Positions 1-6,172 of a stretch of 8,877 nt of DNA are shown here, one piece after another (the first letter of the stretch is position 1; every line of letters begins with the position of its first letter). This DNA is from Sulfurovum sp. (GTDB taxonomy: Bacteria > Campylobacterota > Campylobacteria > Campylobacterales > Sulfurovaceae): contig DQVY01000273.1 of NCBI GenBank assembly GCA_015661535.1, positions 1 to 8,877 on the forward strand. Direction: 5' to 3'. Position numbers and translations under genes: made by a program. Under the pieces are notes generated by a model, which was not told the origin of the DNA, did not search any database, and saw only the letters and a list, made by a program, of their open reading frames with translations.

Positions 1-1
1 C

Positions 2-838
2 GCAAATATTGAAGCAGCCATAGGACAGCCAAAGGTTTATGACACGCAGACAGAAGTGAAAATGGTCACCATGAAAGCCCTCTATGATGAAGGTAAAAGT
101 GCGCATGTCGGCTTTGTGTTACCTGTAAATGTAGAACTTCAAGAGGTGAAAGCCTGTAATGCCATTGATGCAAATGAGTTAGTGGAGTGTGAATCTGATG
201 TAAAATTAGACATTGTGATCATAGAAGAAGCTTTAGGTGCTGCAGTTAACCCAGCTGACTACGAAGCAGAAGAGATGAGCTATGCAGATATCTCTTCTGT
301 CTGTGAAGGTGATACTTGTGCACATTGTAGCGGTAAATTACGTTACACCAAAGGCATTGAAGCAGGACATATTTTCCAATTGGGTACACAATATGCAGAA
401 CCGCTCAATGCAAATTTTTTAGATGAAAATGGAAAATCTGTCCCTATGGTCATGGGAACCTATGGCATAGGCGTGAGTCGTCTGCTTGCTGCTATTATTG
501 AGCAAAACCATGATGACAAAGGATGTATTTGGACCAAAGAGTCTGCACCATTTGATCTGCACATTATTATCTCAAATATTAAAGATGAGGCACAGGTATC
601 TTTGGGTGAAAAATTGTATGAAACCATGTTGGCCAAAGGGGTGGATGTACTGCTTGATGAGAGAAAAGACAGATTTGGTGCAAAAATGAAAGATTATGAA
701 CTTATTGGAGTGCCGCATGCTGTGGTCATTGGCAAGAAGTTGGCTGACGGTATGGTCGAATTCATTGCCAGAGACGGCATGGTCAAAGAAGAAGTATCTG
801 CTAACGATATAGAGAATGTACTCTTGGAAAGATTTTAA
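2..838 (+). CDS. proS: Prolyl-tRNA synthetase, C-terminal part (5' end outside window)
   Basis: Class II aminoacyl-tRNA synthetase that charges tRNA-Pro with proline in the cytoplasm. The frame is open from base 2, so the gene enters from the left and about 278 C-terminal residues are present, roughly half of a bacterial-type ProS. The visible part starts near the end of the inserted editing (INS) domain and continues through a Cys-x2-Cys pair (codons at 317 and 326), the conserved GHIFQLGTQY segment, class II motif 3 (GTYGIGVSR, 455-481) and the C-terminal anticodon-binding (HGTP) domain ending in LLERF. A GTG at 56 and ATGs at 62 and 71 lie inside the gene and should not be taken as starts. 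The stop at 836-838 is one base before the fxsA start. In Helicobacter and Campylobacter, proS lies between hemA and hemC, so hemA is expected upstream. Identification is secure. Confidence 0.96.
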   Translation, partial: ANIEAAIGQPKVYDTQTEVKMVTMKALYDEGKSAHVGFVLPVNVELQEVKACNAIDANELVECESDVKLDIVIIEEALGAAVNPADYEAEEMSYADISSVCEGDTCAHCSGKLRYTKGIEAGHIFQLGTQYAEPLNANFLDENGKSVPMVMGTYGIGVSRLLAAIIEQNHDDKGCIWTKESAPFDLHIIISNIKDEAQVSLGEKLYETMLAKGVDVLLDERKDRFGAKMKDYELIGVPHAVVIGKKLADGMVEFIARDGMVKEEVSANDIENVLLERF

Positions 839-839
839 G

Positions 840-1265
840 ATGATATTTGTACTGATACCTTATGCGCTGATAGAACTGTATCTCTCTTTGGGAACAGGTG
901 AAAAGATAGGTTTCTTTTGGTCAGTCATTTGGATCGTGGGCTCTTTTATGTTAGGGTTGATGCTCTTACAAAGATCTTCCCAAACAATGATGGGCAATAT
1001 GCACTCTATGAGACAAGGAAAGCTTGATATAAAAAGGTTTCAGAATGTCAGTATGGCTTACTTTATCGGTGCAATATTGCTGATGATCCCTGGGGTTTTT
1101 TCAGACTTTTTAGGTATCTTTGCACTGATTTACACAGGTTATTTACAATTTATCGTTAAAATAACACCAGAACAACCAACAACACATTTTACAAAACAAG
1201 GAGATGAACATGTCATTGATGTCGAAATTATTGATGAGCACAGTCGCAGCGACAGTAGCTCTTAG
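840..1265 (+). CDS. fxsA: FxsA family membrane protein
   Basis: Small cytoplasmic-membrane protein of 141 residues. The family is named after E. coli FxsA (suppressor of F exclusion of phage T7); its biochemical role is unknown. I chose the ATG at 840, which begins MIFVLIPYAL as usual for the family, one base after the proS stop, with a GGAAAG ribosome site at 826-831 (8-nt spacing). A longer frame from 816 would add eight residues encoded inside the proS tail. Hydrophobic segments lie at about residues 1-18, 24-43 and 72-106. The family signature LLMIPGVFSDFLGIF is at 80-94, followed by a charged tail (HVIDVEIIDEH) typical of FxsA ends. The last 56 bases also encode the start of the next gene. 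The same order, proS-membrane protein-hemC, is recalled from C. jejuni. Co-transcription with proS is inferred from spacing. Confidence 0.88.
   Translation: MIFVLIPYALIELYLSLGTGEKIGFFWSVIWIVGSFMLGLMLLQRSSQTMMGNMHSMRQGKLDIKRFQNVSMAYFIGAILLMIPGVFSDFLGIFALIYTGYLQFIVKITPEQPTTHFTKQGDEHVIDVEIIDEHSRSDSSS
1198..1203 (+). promoter_or_regulatory. Ribosome binding site deciding the Dsb-like start
   Basis: AAGGAG lies inside the fxsA coding region. It is immediately next to the ATG at 1204 (zero spacing, unusable) but has a standard 6-nt spacing to the ATG at 1210. This favours 1210 as the translation start. A third in-frame ATG at 1219 would be 15 nt away. Confidence 0.7.
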
Positions 1266-2043
1266 TGCAAATGCACAACCAGATAATAAAGTATTGTTAA
1301 AATATATTAAAAAAGCAGTGGTGAAAAACCCACAGGTCAAGGTGAAAGGTGTGACGGTCATAGAGTCCAAAACACATGAGAAATTACCAGGCTGGACCAT
1401 CTTACTGACCACTATGGATCTGGAATATCAGAAAAAAGACATCCATGCACCTGAAATGATGTTTATAAAAGATGGTGTGATCACAGGACATTTGGTAGAT
1501 CTTAAAACGGGAAATGACTACCGTGACAATATTAAGCCAACAGTACCTGCATCATATTACGATGATGCACACTTGCTGTTTGGTAATAAAAATGCGGCAC
1601 ATAAAGTCTTGATCTTCTCTGATCCTCAGTGTCCGTTCTGTCAAGAGGTAGTTCCCGCTATTTTTAAAGCAGCTAAAGAGAATCCTGCCAAGATCGCAGT
1701 CTATTATTACCATTTGCCTCTGCTGCGTATTCACCCTGTATCAGATGTCTTAACACGTGTGATGCATGTGGCACAGCATGAAGGCAAGATGGATGTGGTT
1801 GAGAAAATTTATTCTCTTAAGATAAATCCGCAAGAAAAAGATGTCAAAAAGATACTTGCAGCGGTCAAAAAACACACAGGATATAGTGTAACAGAAGCAA
1901 AAGTTAATGCGAAGTCAGTCAAAGATGCTGTGAAAGCAGATGCAGATGCAGCAGGCAGAATGATGGTTTCAGGTACACCTACCATTTACATTGACGGAGA
2001 ATGGGATAAAATGAGAGATGGGTATAAAAAGCTTACTAAATAA
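1210..2043 (+). CDS. Periplasmic DsbC/DsbG-like thiol-disulfide oxidoreductase (thioredoxin fold)
   Basis: Exported protein of 277 residues that should oxidise or isomerise disulfide bonds in periplasmic proteins. The N-terminus (MSLMSKLLMSTVAATVALSA) is a signal peptide with a likely cut after ANA, about residue 22. Residues 23-115 form a small N-terminal domain of the kind used for dimerisation in DsbC/DsbG. The thioredoxin-like domain begins near HKVLIFSD, with the active site CPFC at about 141-144 and the cis-proline loop SGTPT at about 254-258. A Thr before the cis-proline fits DsbC/DsbG-type isomerases better than DsbA, which usually has Val. A lysine-rich helical insertion lies between them. 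It overlaps fxsA by 56 nt, so the signal peptide is encoded over the fxsA tail in another frame. I do not recall a gene at this position in C. jejuni, so it looks lineage-specific. Whether it is an oxidase or an isomerase cannot be told from sequence. Confidence 0.85.
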   Translation: MSLMSKLLMSTVAATVALSANAQPDNKVLLKYIKKAVVKNPQVKVKGVTVIESKTHEKLPGWTILLTTMDLEYQKKDIHAPEMMFIKDGVITGHLVDLKTGNDYRDNIKPTVPASYYDDAHLLFGNKNAAHKVLIFSDPQCPFCQEVVPAIFKAAKENPAKIAVYYYHLPLLRIHPVSDVLTRVMHVAQHEGKMDVVEKIYSLKINPQEKDVKKILAAVKKHTGYSVTEAKVNAKSVKDAVKADADAAGRMMVSGTPTIYIDGEWDKMRDGYKKLTK

Positions 2044-2058
2044 TCATTTATCTTTCAA

Positions 2059-2131
2059 GGTGCATTGAAATGCACCCTACACAATATAGAAAGCACAATA
2101 TAGATACTTGTAGGGTGCAATTCATTGCAAC
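2059..2131. repeat. Paired GTAG-type REP-like hairpins upstream of hemC
   Basis: Two hairpin units face each other in inverted orientation. The left one, read on the minus strand, is GTAG (2080-2077) followed by stem GGTGCAT/ATGCACC with loop TTCA. The right one, on the plus strand, is GTAG (2110-2113) followed by stem GGTGCAA/TTGCAAC with the same loop and one stem mismatch. The 21-nt arms 2061-2081 and 2109-2129 are complementary except at two positions, and those two positions pair with each other inside each hairpin. The 29-nt spacer contains the 10-mer ACAATATAGA twice (2081-2090, 2095-2104). A 5' GTAG followed by a hairpin is the known layout of REP elements mobilised by REP-associated tyrosine transposases (RAYT/TnpA_REP). 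No such transposase is in the window. Confidence 0.75.
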
Positions 2132-2137
2132 ATGAAA

Positions 2138-2142
2138 AAGGA
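2138..2142 (+). promoter_or_regulatory. Ribosome binding site for the hemC TTG start
   Basis: AAGGA with 6-nt spacing to the TTG at 2149. This is the only well-placed site near the hemC N-terminus. The alternative TTG at 2125 lies inside the right REP-like hairpin and has no such site upstream. Confidence 0.65.
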
Positions 2143-2148
2143 AATTTT

Positions 2149-3102
2149 TTGAATAAACTAATAATAGCAACCAGAGCCAGTGATCTTGCGTTATGGCAGG
2201 CCTATCATATAAAAGAACGTATAGAAACATCCTTTCCGAACATCCAGGTCGAGCTCAATAAAATTGTCTCAAAAGGAGATAAGATCCTTGACAAACCTTT
2301 GGCACTTATAGGAGGGAAAGGACATTTTACAAAAGAGCTTGAAGATGAAATGCTTGCAGGAAATGCAGACTTTGCTGTACATTCACTGAAAGATGTCCCA
2401 ACCTATATTCCTGAAGGTTTGGAACTCTGTGCCATTACCACACGTCAAGACCAGAGTGATGTTCTGCTTTCGCATACCTATAAAAGTTTAGATGACCTTC
2501 CTCAAGGTGCCGTTGTGGGAACAACCAGTCTCAGACGACGTATGCAGCTGCTTGAGAAGCGTCCGGACTTGAAAGTAAAAGAGCTTAGAGGCAATGTGAA
2601 CACAAGACTTAGAAAGCTCAAAGAAGGGCAGTATGATGCGATCATACTGGCATATATAGGACTCTACAGACTTGATCTACTTAAAGATATTCCCTATGTT
2701 GAAAAATTAGATTTTTTCATACCGCCTATGGGACAGGCAGCACTGGGCATAGAGATAGTCTCTGCCAATGCCAAAGTACGTGAAATAGCCATGAGTCTCA
2801 ATGACGAGCACTCTTTTATATGTACCAAAGTAGAACGTGACTTTGTCTCTGCAATAGGTGCAGGATGTTCTGCTCCTGTAGCTGTGAACGCTGTTACTAA
2901 TGGTCAAACGCTTTCTGTGAAAGCCATGTTAGGTTACCCTGACGGTACCAATATCATGCATAAAGAAATGAACACTCAAGTAGATGGTTATGAAACACTT
3001 GGTCTTGAACTTGCAGAATACATGATAGCAGAAGGTGCATTGGAGATTTTAGAAAAAGCAGAGAGTATTGCGTTTAAAGATGAGATGCCGGAGAGATTGT
3101 AG
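2149..3102 (+). CDS. hemC: Hydroxymethylbilane synthase (porphobilinogen deaminase)
   Basis: Joins four porphobilinogen molecules into hydroxymethylbilane in cytoplasmic haem biosynthesis. I chose the TTG at 2149, giving MNKLIIATRASDLALWQ and 317 residues, because it is preceded by AAGGA and matches the usual HemC N-terminus; the frame is open further up, but the extra codons come from the REP-like hairpin. Visible family motifs are the N-terminal ATRASDLALWQ, AVHSLKDVPT with the catalytic Asp at about residue 82, TSLRRRMQ at about 126-133, RGNVNTRL at about 147-154, PMGQAALGIE, and IGAGCSAP with the Cys at about 240 that holds the dipyrromethane cofactor. The motif is GAGC where E. coli has GGC. 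The length is normal. It lies downstream of proS, as in Helicobacter and Campylobacter, but is separated from the preceding gene by about 105 bases of REP-like sequence and may therefore be transcribed or translated less tightly with it. Confidence 0.96.
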   Translation: MNKLIIATRASDLALWQAYHIKERIETSFPNIQVELNKIVSKGDKILDKPLALIGGKGHFTKELEDEMLAGNADFAVHSLKDVPTYIPEGLELCAITTRQDQSDVLLSHTYKSLDDLPQGAVVGTTSLRRRMQLLEKRPDLKVKELRGNVNTRLRKLKEGQYDAIILAYIGLYRLDLLKDIPYVEKLDFFIPPMGQAALGIEIVSANAKVREIAMSLNDEHSFICTKVERDFVSAIGAGCSAPVAVNAVTNGQTLSVKAMLGYPDGTNIMHKEMNTQVDGYETLGLELAEYMIAEGALEILEKAESIAFKDEMPERL

Positions 3103-3108
3103 TTTCAG

Positions 3109-3188
3109 GTAGGGTGGTGCATTTTATGCCCACCAATAAATAACAAACCATAATATTTTAGAAGGTGGGCACAAGTGCGCCACCCTAC
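3109..3188. repeat. Paired GTAG-type REP-like hairpins downstream of hemC
   Basis: Second doublet, in the opposite arrangement to the one upstream of hemC, with its GTAG ends on the outside. Left unit on the plus strand: GTAG at 3109-3112, then a stem GGTGG(T)GCAT/ATGCCCACC with loop TTT, to 3134. Right unit on the minus strand: GTAG at 3188-3185, then the same kind of stem with GCAC/GTGC instead of GCAT/ATGC, to 3164. Each stem has a single bulged base at the equivalent place. The spacer 3135-3163 is 29 nt, the same length as in the other doublet. It begins six bases after the hemC stop and could also act as a transcript-end structure between the convergent hemC and AsmA-like genes. Confidence 0.75.
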
Positions 3189-3190
3189 AA

Positions 3191-3315
3191 CTCTTCCCGA
3201 CACAAATATGCATAGAATAAACATTATACATAAGTAATAAACATCCAAATTTCAAAAAACAAAAACAATTCAAAATCATGCCAATTATTGTCGGGAAGAG
3301 GAGATCCCGACCTAC
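3191..3315. repeat. Second-family REP-like unit (GTCGGGA stem) with a truncated inverted partner
   Basis: On the minus strand, GTAG at 3315-3312 is followed by stem GTCGGGA/TCCCGAC with an 8-nt loop, down to 3290. The 12-mer CTCTTCCCGACA at 3191-3202 is the exact inverted copy of 3289-3300, which is the 3' half of the same unit. Its 5' half is missing and is replaced by the end of the neighbouring doublet at 3188. The A/T-rich stretch between the arms (3203-3288) shows no gene. Bases 3316-3393, up to the end of the AsmA-like gene, are also A/T-rich; I see only a 10-base palindrome CAGTATACTG at 3384-3393, just past that gene's stop. Confidence 0.6.
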
Positions 3316-3393
3316 AGCAAAAACATATTAATTTTTATTATATATATTTCCAAACAAGATGCATTTTAATACACGAAATATAACAGTATACTG

Positions 3394-6069
3394 CTAGAAA
3401 AATATCCCCATAAACGACCCTGCAGTACCGGTTACCACATCTTTTGCCACACCACCCATAGGCATGCCCTCCATGAGCTCTCTAGGTGCTCTGCCGCCCA
3501 TAGAGTCTATTTGTCTGTCCATCTCATGCTGAATGAGTCTTTGCATATCGAGATTTACTTTTGGGCTGTCGAGAGAACCATATATTTTTCCTGAGAACTC
3601 TCTATTTTGTACATGTACATCAAAGTACGCATTGACAGATTTTTGCTTGGTATTGATATGTGCATTGGTTAAATAAATATGGTTTTGCAGGTTTGAAAGC
3701 TTGATACTCCCATTAATCACATTATGTTGATATTTTATTTCCAGTTCACTGGCATCAAATACCTCATAGAGTAGATTTATCCCTGCTTTGTCATAGGCTT
3801 TTTCTACAAAATCCGATTTTAGGAATTTTGCATTATCAAGTTTTGTATTGACAAGCAACAACTCTTTTGTAAAGTCATAGTTTATACTTCCGTTTGTACT
3901 TGCATCAAGATAATTTGGATAGTCCAGCATCTTCATGATATTTTTAAAAGAGGCATTGATAAAGTCAACATATAAAACATCACCCTTATAGAGGAAGTCC
4001 GTAGTACCTCCGAATGTTTTAGAAAGCCCTCTGACCTTAAATGCATCTTTATAGTCCAGTGTGCCTGTAGCATAAAAAGGACCATGATATTTATGCCCTA
4101 GCAGGGCTTCAATTTGTGCTAAATTTTGTATATCAAGTATAAAAGAAGCATGGGTACTTTTTGCATTTTCATCATAGCTCCCATTGTGAATCGTTATTTT
4201 TGCATCATTTAGATTGATGTTGCTTTTGAAGGTATGCAGGGTATTGCTCACATTGACATCCAGAGAAAGTGTTAATGGCAGTGTTTCATAATGGGCATCA
4301 CGAAGAGAGTAGCTTATGGTACCTTTTTTATCTTCTTTACTCAAGTATTTAAAGTGTGCTTCTACAGTTGCCTTACCAATAGGAAGATCACTCAACCCAG
4401 AAAGCACATAAAGTTTGTCTGCACGGATATCTGTCAAATATATATTGAGATCTTTGAGCTCATTGTAGACTTTGAGCGTGTCAAAATTTACCTTACCGTC
4501 GAGTGCCGTACCTTCCCCTCTTATATATAAACGTGTATACGGTCCATAAAGGTGCCCTGTGATATTGATATCATCTTCAATGGTCACCAGGTGACTTGGC
4601 AACCGTGCAGCAGAGAGTTCATAGTCCATATTGATCCATTTCCTACTCAGGGGCCCGTTTAGTTTTAGTTTGTAATGTTTTTCGATCAACCCGTCAAAGA
4701 TAAGATAGGTATCTAAGGTATGACGGGTGTATCCATCGTTCCTTGCGTAGAGTTCCCCCTCAATATTATGACCTTGTATTTGAAAATTGATGCTTGTATC
4801 AATAGAGTGCTCTACCGAATTGAGATCAGTATCTTTAAAGATAAAATGGTTGGTATCATTGGCTATTTTAAGGTAAGACGAAAGAACATCCTCCTTGAAA
4901 CTTGCTTCAAAAGTACTGTTTGGAAATACCTCTTTGGTTAAATTATGTCCAAACTTTTCCTGTACTAGATCATTTAACTCTTTTTGCAGGAACTTCACCT
5001 CTTTTAGTTTGACTTTGGTATGCATTTCTTTTTCGGCAACATCATAGTCTAAGGTCCCCAGCATTTTAGCATCCAAAAGAGGTTGTTGTTTGAGTCTTTT
5101 CATGATGGAGTTGAAGGGTACATCATTGAATGTCAAGTGGAATTTCTTTTTCTCATAGGCGATGTCTAAAATACCGCCAAAACTTTCCGAAAAACCTTTC
5201 ATTTTTATCTTTTTGTCCAATATGAGTTTGCCGCTTGCATAAAATGGACCTACAGCATCGACTTTTGTGATCTGTCTAATATCTGCCAACTCTTTAATAT
5301 CAAGTGCATAGTTTGCTGTACCATATCGTGAGGCTTGATCATATTTCCCTTCTCTGACCTGTACTATTGCCGAAGGCATGAGCATATCTGCTTCAAAGGT
5401 ATATTTTTTATTGTGTATATTTACTTTTGTATCTAAGGTAACTGTGGTGTTGATATCTGTATAGACATTGTCTTTGGCATGAAAGAGAAGTTGTCCCTGA
5501 AGGTTTCTTTTCCCCAGTGTGTCAAAATGTACATCGATGTTCGATGTTCCCTCAAGTAAAGGTTTTTGTTTTAAAGCAGTAAAAAACTTGGAAGAGTTCA
5601 CGTCAGTGAGTGTAAGATTGACATTCTCAAAGTTACGGCGTTTTTTGACTGCATCTAAGACAAGGGTACCATCAAGTATTTGTCCTTCTCCTTTGATCGT
5701 GAAATCTTTAAATTTACCGTAGATCTTACCGCCAATGGCAACATCATCCTCAATACTGCATATATTACTGCTTATACAGTTACTAGTAACAGCAAATTGA
5801 AGGTCAAGGGTAGAGAAGCTCAATATTCCGTAAATATGGATCCTGTATTCATCTGCAAGCAGCAGTTCCCCCGTAAATTCAGGGTAGTCATAAAAATTAA
5901 GTGAAAGTATCTTTACATCAAAATGGGCTTTTTGGCTAATTCTGTCACCTATATAGAAATAGCTTAGTTTTTTACCTGTTTCTGTTTTGACAGTGGTTAC
6001 AGCCAGAACCATGATGAAAAGTAAGAAAAAAAGAAAACTTTTAATGAGTACTTTCATGGACTTTTTCAT
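3394..6069 (-). CDS. AsmA-like membrane-anchored periplasmic protein, internally duplicated
   Basis: Protein of 891 residues with a short basic N-terminus and one hydrophobic anchor (about residues 9-27), then a long, beta-rich, presumably periplasmic body. Alternating hydrophobic strands, repeated phrases such as IKGEGQILDG and GKIYGSLDSPKVNLD, and a Gly-rich hydrophobic end (VVTGTAGSFMGIFF) resemble AsmA-like proteins (AsmA/TamB/YhdP superfamily), which carry lipids between inner and outer membranes or affect outer-membrane assembly. Assignment to that superfamily is inference, and no specific function is claimed. The body is two homologous units, about residues 65-442 and 455-832, in register at an offset of 389-391 residues. 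The start ATG at 6067-6069 has no clear ribosome site; an alternative ATG four codons in is no better. It converges on hemC and diverges from the UbiD-family gene. Its orientation suggests independent transcription. Confidence 0.75.
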   Translation of the reverse strand: MKKSMKVLIKSFLFFLLFIMVLAVTTVKTETGKKLSYFYIGDRISQKAHFDVKILSLNFYDYPEFTGELLLADEYRIHIYGILSFSTLDLQFAVTSNCISSNICSIEDDVAIGGKIYGKFKDFTIKGEGQILDGTLVLDAVKKRRNFENVNLTLTDVNSSKFFTALKQKPLLEGTSNIDVHFDTLGKRNLQGQLLFHAKDNVYTDINTTVTLDTKVNIHNKKYTFEADMLMPSAIVQVREGKYDQASRYGTANYALDIKELADIRQITKVDAVGPFYASGKLILDKKIKMKGFSESFGGILDIAYEKKKFHLTFNDVPFNSIMKRLKQQPLLDAKMLGTLDYDVAEKEMHTKVKLKEVKFLQKELNDLVQEKFGHNLTKEVFPNSTFEASFKEDVLSSYLKIANDTNHFIFKDTDLNSVEHSIDTSINFQIQGHNIEGELYARNDGYTRHTLDTYLIFDGLIEKHYKLKLNGPLSRKWINMDYELSAARLPSHLVTIEDDINITGHLYGPYTRLYIRGEGTALDGKVNFDTLKVYNELKDLNIYLTDIRADKLYVLSGLSDLPIGKATVEAHFKYLSKEDKKGTISYSLRDAHYETLPLTLSLDVNVSNTLHTFKSNINLNDAKITIHNGSYDENAKSTHASFILDIQNLAQIEALLGHKYHGPFYATGTLDYKDAFKVRGLSKTFGGTTDFLYKGDVLYVDFINASFKNIMKMLDYPNYLDASTNGSINYDFTKELLLVNTKLDNAKFLKSDFVEKAYDKAGINLLYEVFDASELEIKYQHNVINGSIKLSNLQNHIYLTNAHINTKQKSVNAYFDVHVQNREFSGKIYGSLDSPKVNLDMQRLIQHEMDRQIDSMGGRAPRELMEGMPMGGVAKDVVTGTAGSFMGIFF
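3574..4581 (-). repeat. AsmA-like protein, internal repeat copy 2 (core)
   Basis: Encodes residues about 497-832. Landmarks match copy 1 in the same order: TIEDDINITGHLYG, RGEGTALDG, IYLTDIRADKL, YHGPFYATGTL (661-671), RGLSKTFGGTTDFLY (680-694), FKNIMKML, NGSINYD (726-732), KFLKSDFVEKAYDKAG, EVF (769-771), FSGKIYG (825-831). The identity is clear in protein but not obvious in DNA, so the duplication is old. Confidence 0.8.
4744..5754 (-). repeat. AsmA-like protein, internal repeat copy 1 (core)
   Basis: Encodes residues about 106-442. Landmarks in order: SIEDDVAIGGKIYG, KGEGQILDG, LTLTDVNSSKF, VGPFYASGKL (271-282), KGFSESFGGILDIAY (291-305), FNSIMKRL, LGTLDYD (337-343), KFLQKELNDLVQEKFG, EVF (380-382), IEGELYA (436-442). 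Homology to copy 2 appears to extend upstream to about residue 65 (YRIHIYGILS). Confidence 0.8.
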
Positions 6070-6132
6070 GGACGTATCTAGCCTTTGTGTATTTTCTCTT
6101 ATGATAACATAATCATAGTTAATTTTGTAAAA

Positions 6133-6146
6133 TTAGATATAATCTC
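6133..6146 (+). promoter_or_regulatory. Probable sigma-70 promoter (-10 region) of the UbiD-family gene
   Basis: TTAGATATAATCTC contains a perfect TATAAT (6138-6143), 29 bases before the UbiD-family ATG, in the A/T-rich gap between divergent genes. It differs at one base from the element upstream of ahpC. Campylobacterota promoters typically have a strong -10 box and no clear -35, as here. A second TATAAT at 6152-6157 is closer to the gene. I could not pick out a convincing promoter for the opposite-facing AsmA-like gene in 6070-6172; TATGAT at 6112-6117 on the minus strand is a weak candidate. Confidence 0.65.
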
Positions 6147-6172
6147 ACCAATATAATGCAAAAGGTTTTAGC

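Noticed and set aside
816..839. Longer fxsA start at the ATG at 816
   Set aside because: It lies within the proS tail, adds eight residues not typical of FxsA, and the ATG at 840 has a well-spaced ribosome site.
1143..1412. Minus-strand frame of 89 codons across fxsA and the Dsb-like gene
   Set aside because: It lies opposite two recognisable genes and its Cys/Phe-rich translation resembles no family; it is a shadow frame.
2059..3315. The repeated hairpins as a CRISPR array or composite transposon ends around hemC
   Set aside because: There are no regularly spaced identical repeats with unique spacers and no cas genes; a housekeeping gene between two REP-like doublets with no transposase does not make a transposon.
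3384..3393. 10-base palindrome CAGTATACTG just after the AsmA-like stop
   Set aside because: Too short and A/T-rich to call an operator or terminator; such palindromes are expected by chance in A/T-rich DNA.
4291..4941. Plus-strand frames opposite the AsmA-like gene (4291-4530, 4720-4941)
   Set aside because: Short, antisense to a coherent 891-codon gene with internal homology, and without recognisable features.
6152..6157. Second TATAAT as an alternative promoter of the UbiD-family gene
   Set aside because: It is only 15 bases before the ATG, leaving almost no leader beyond the ribosome site; the upstream copy is better placed and matches the ahpC element. Not excluded.
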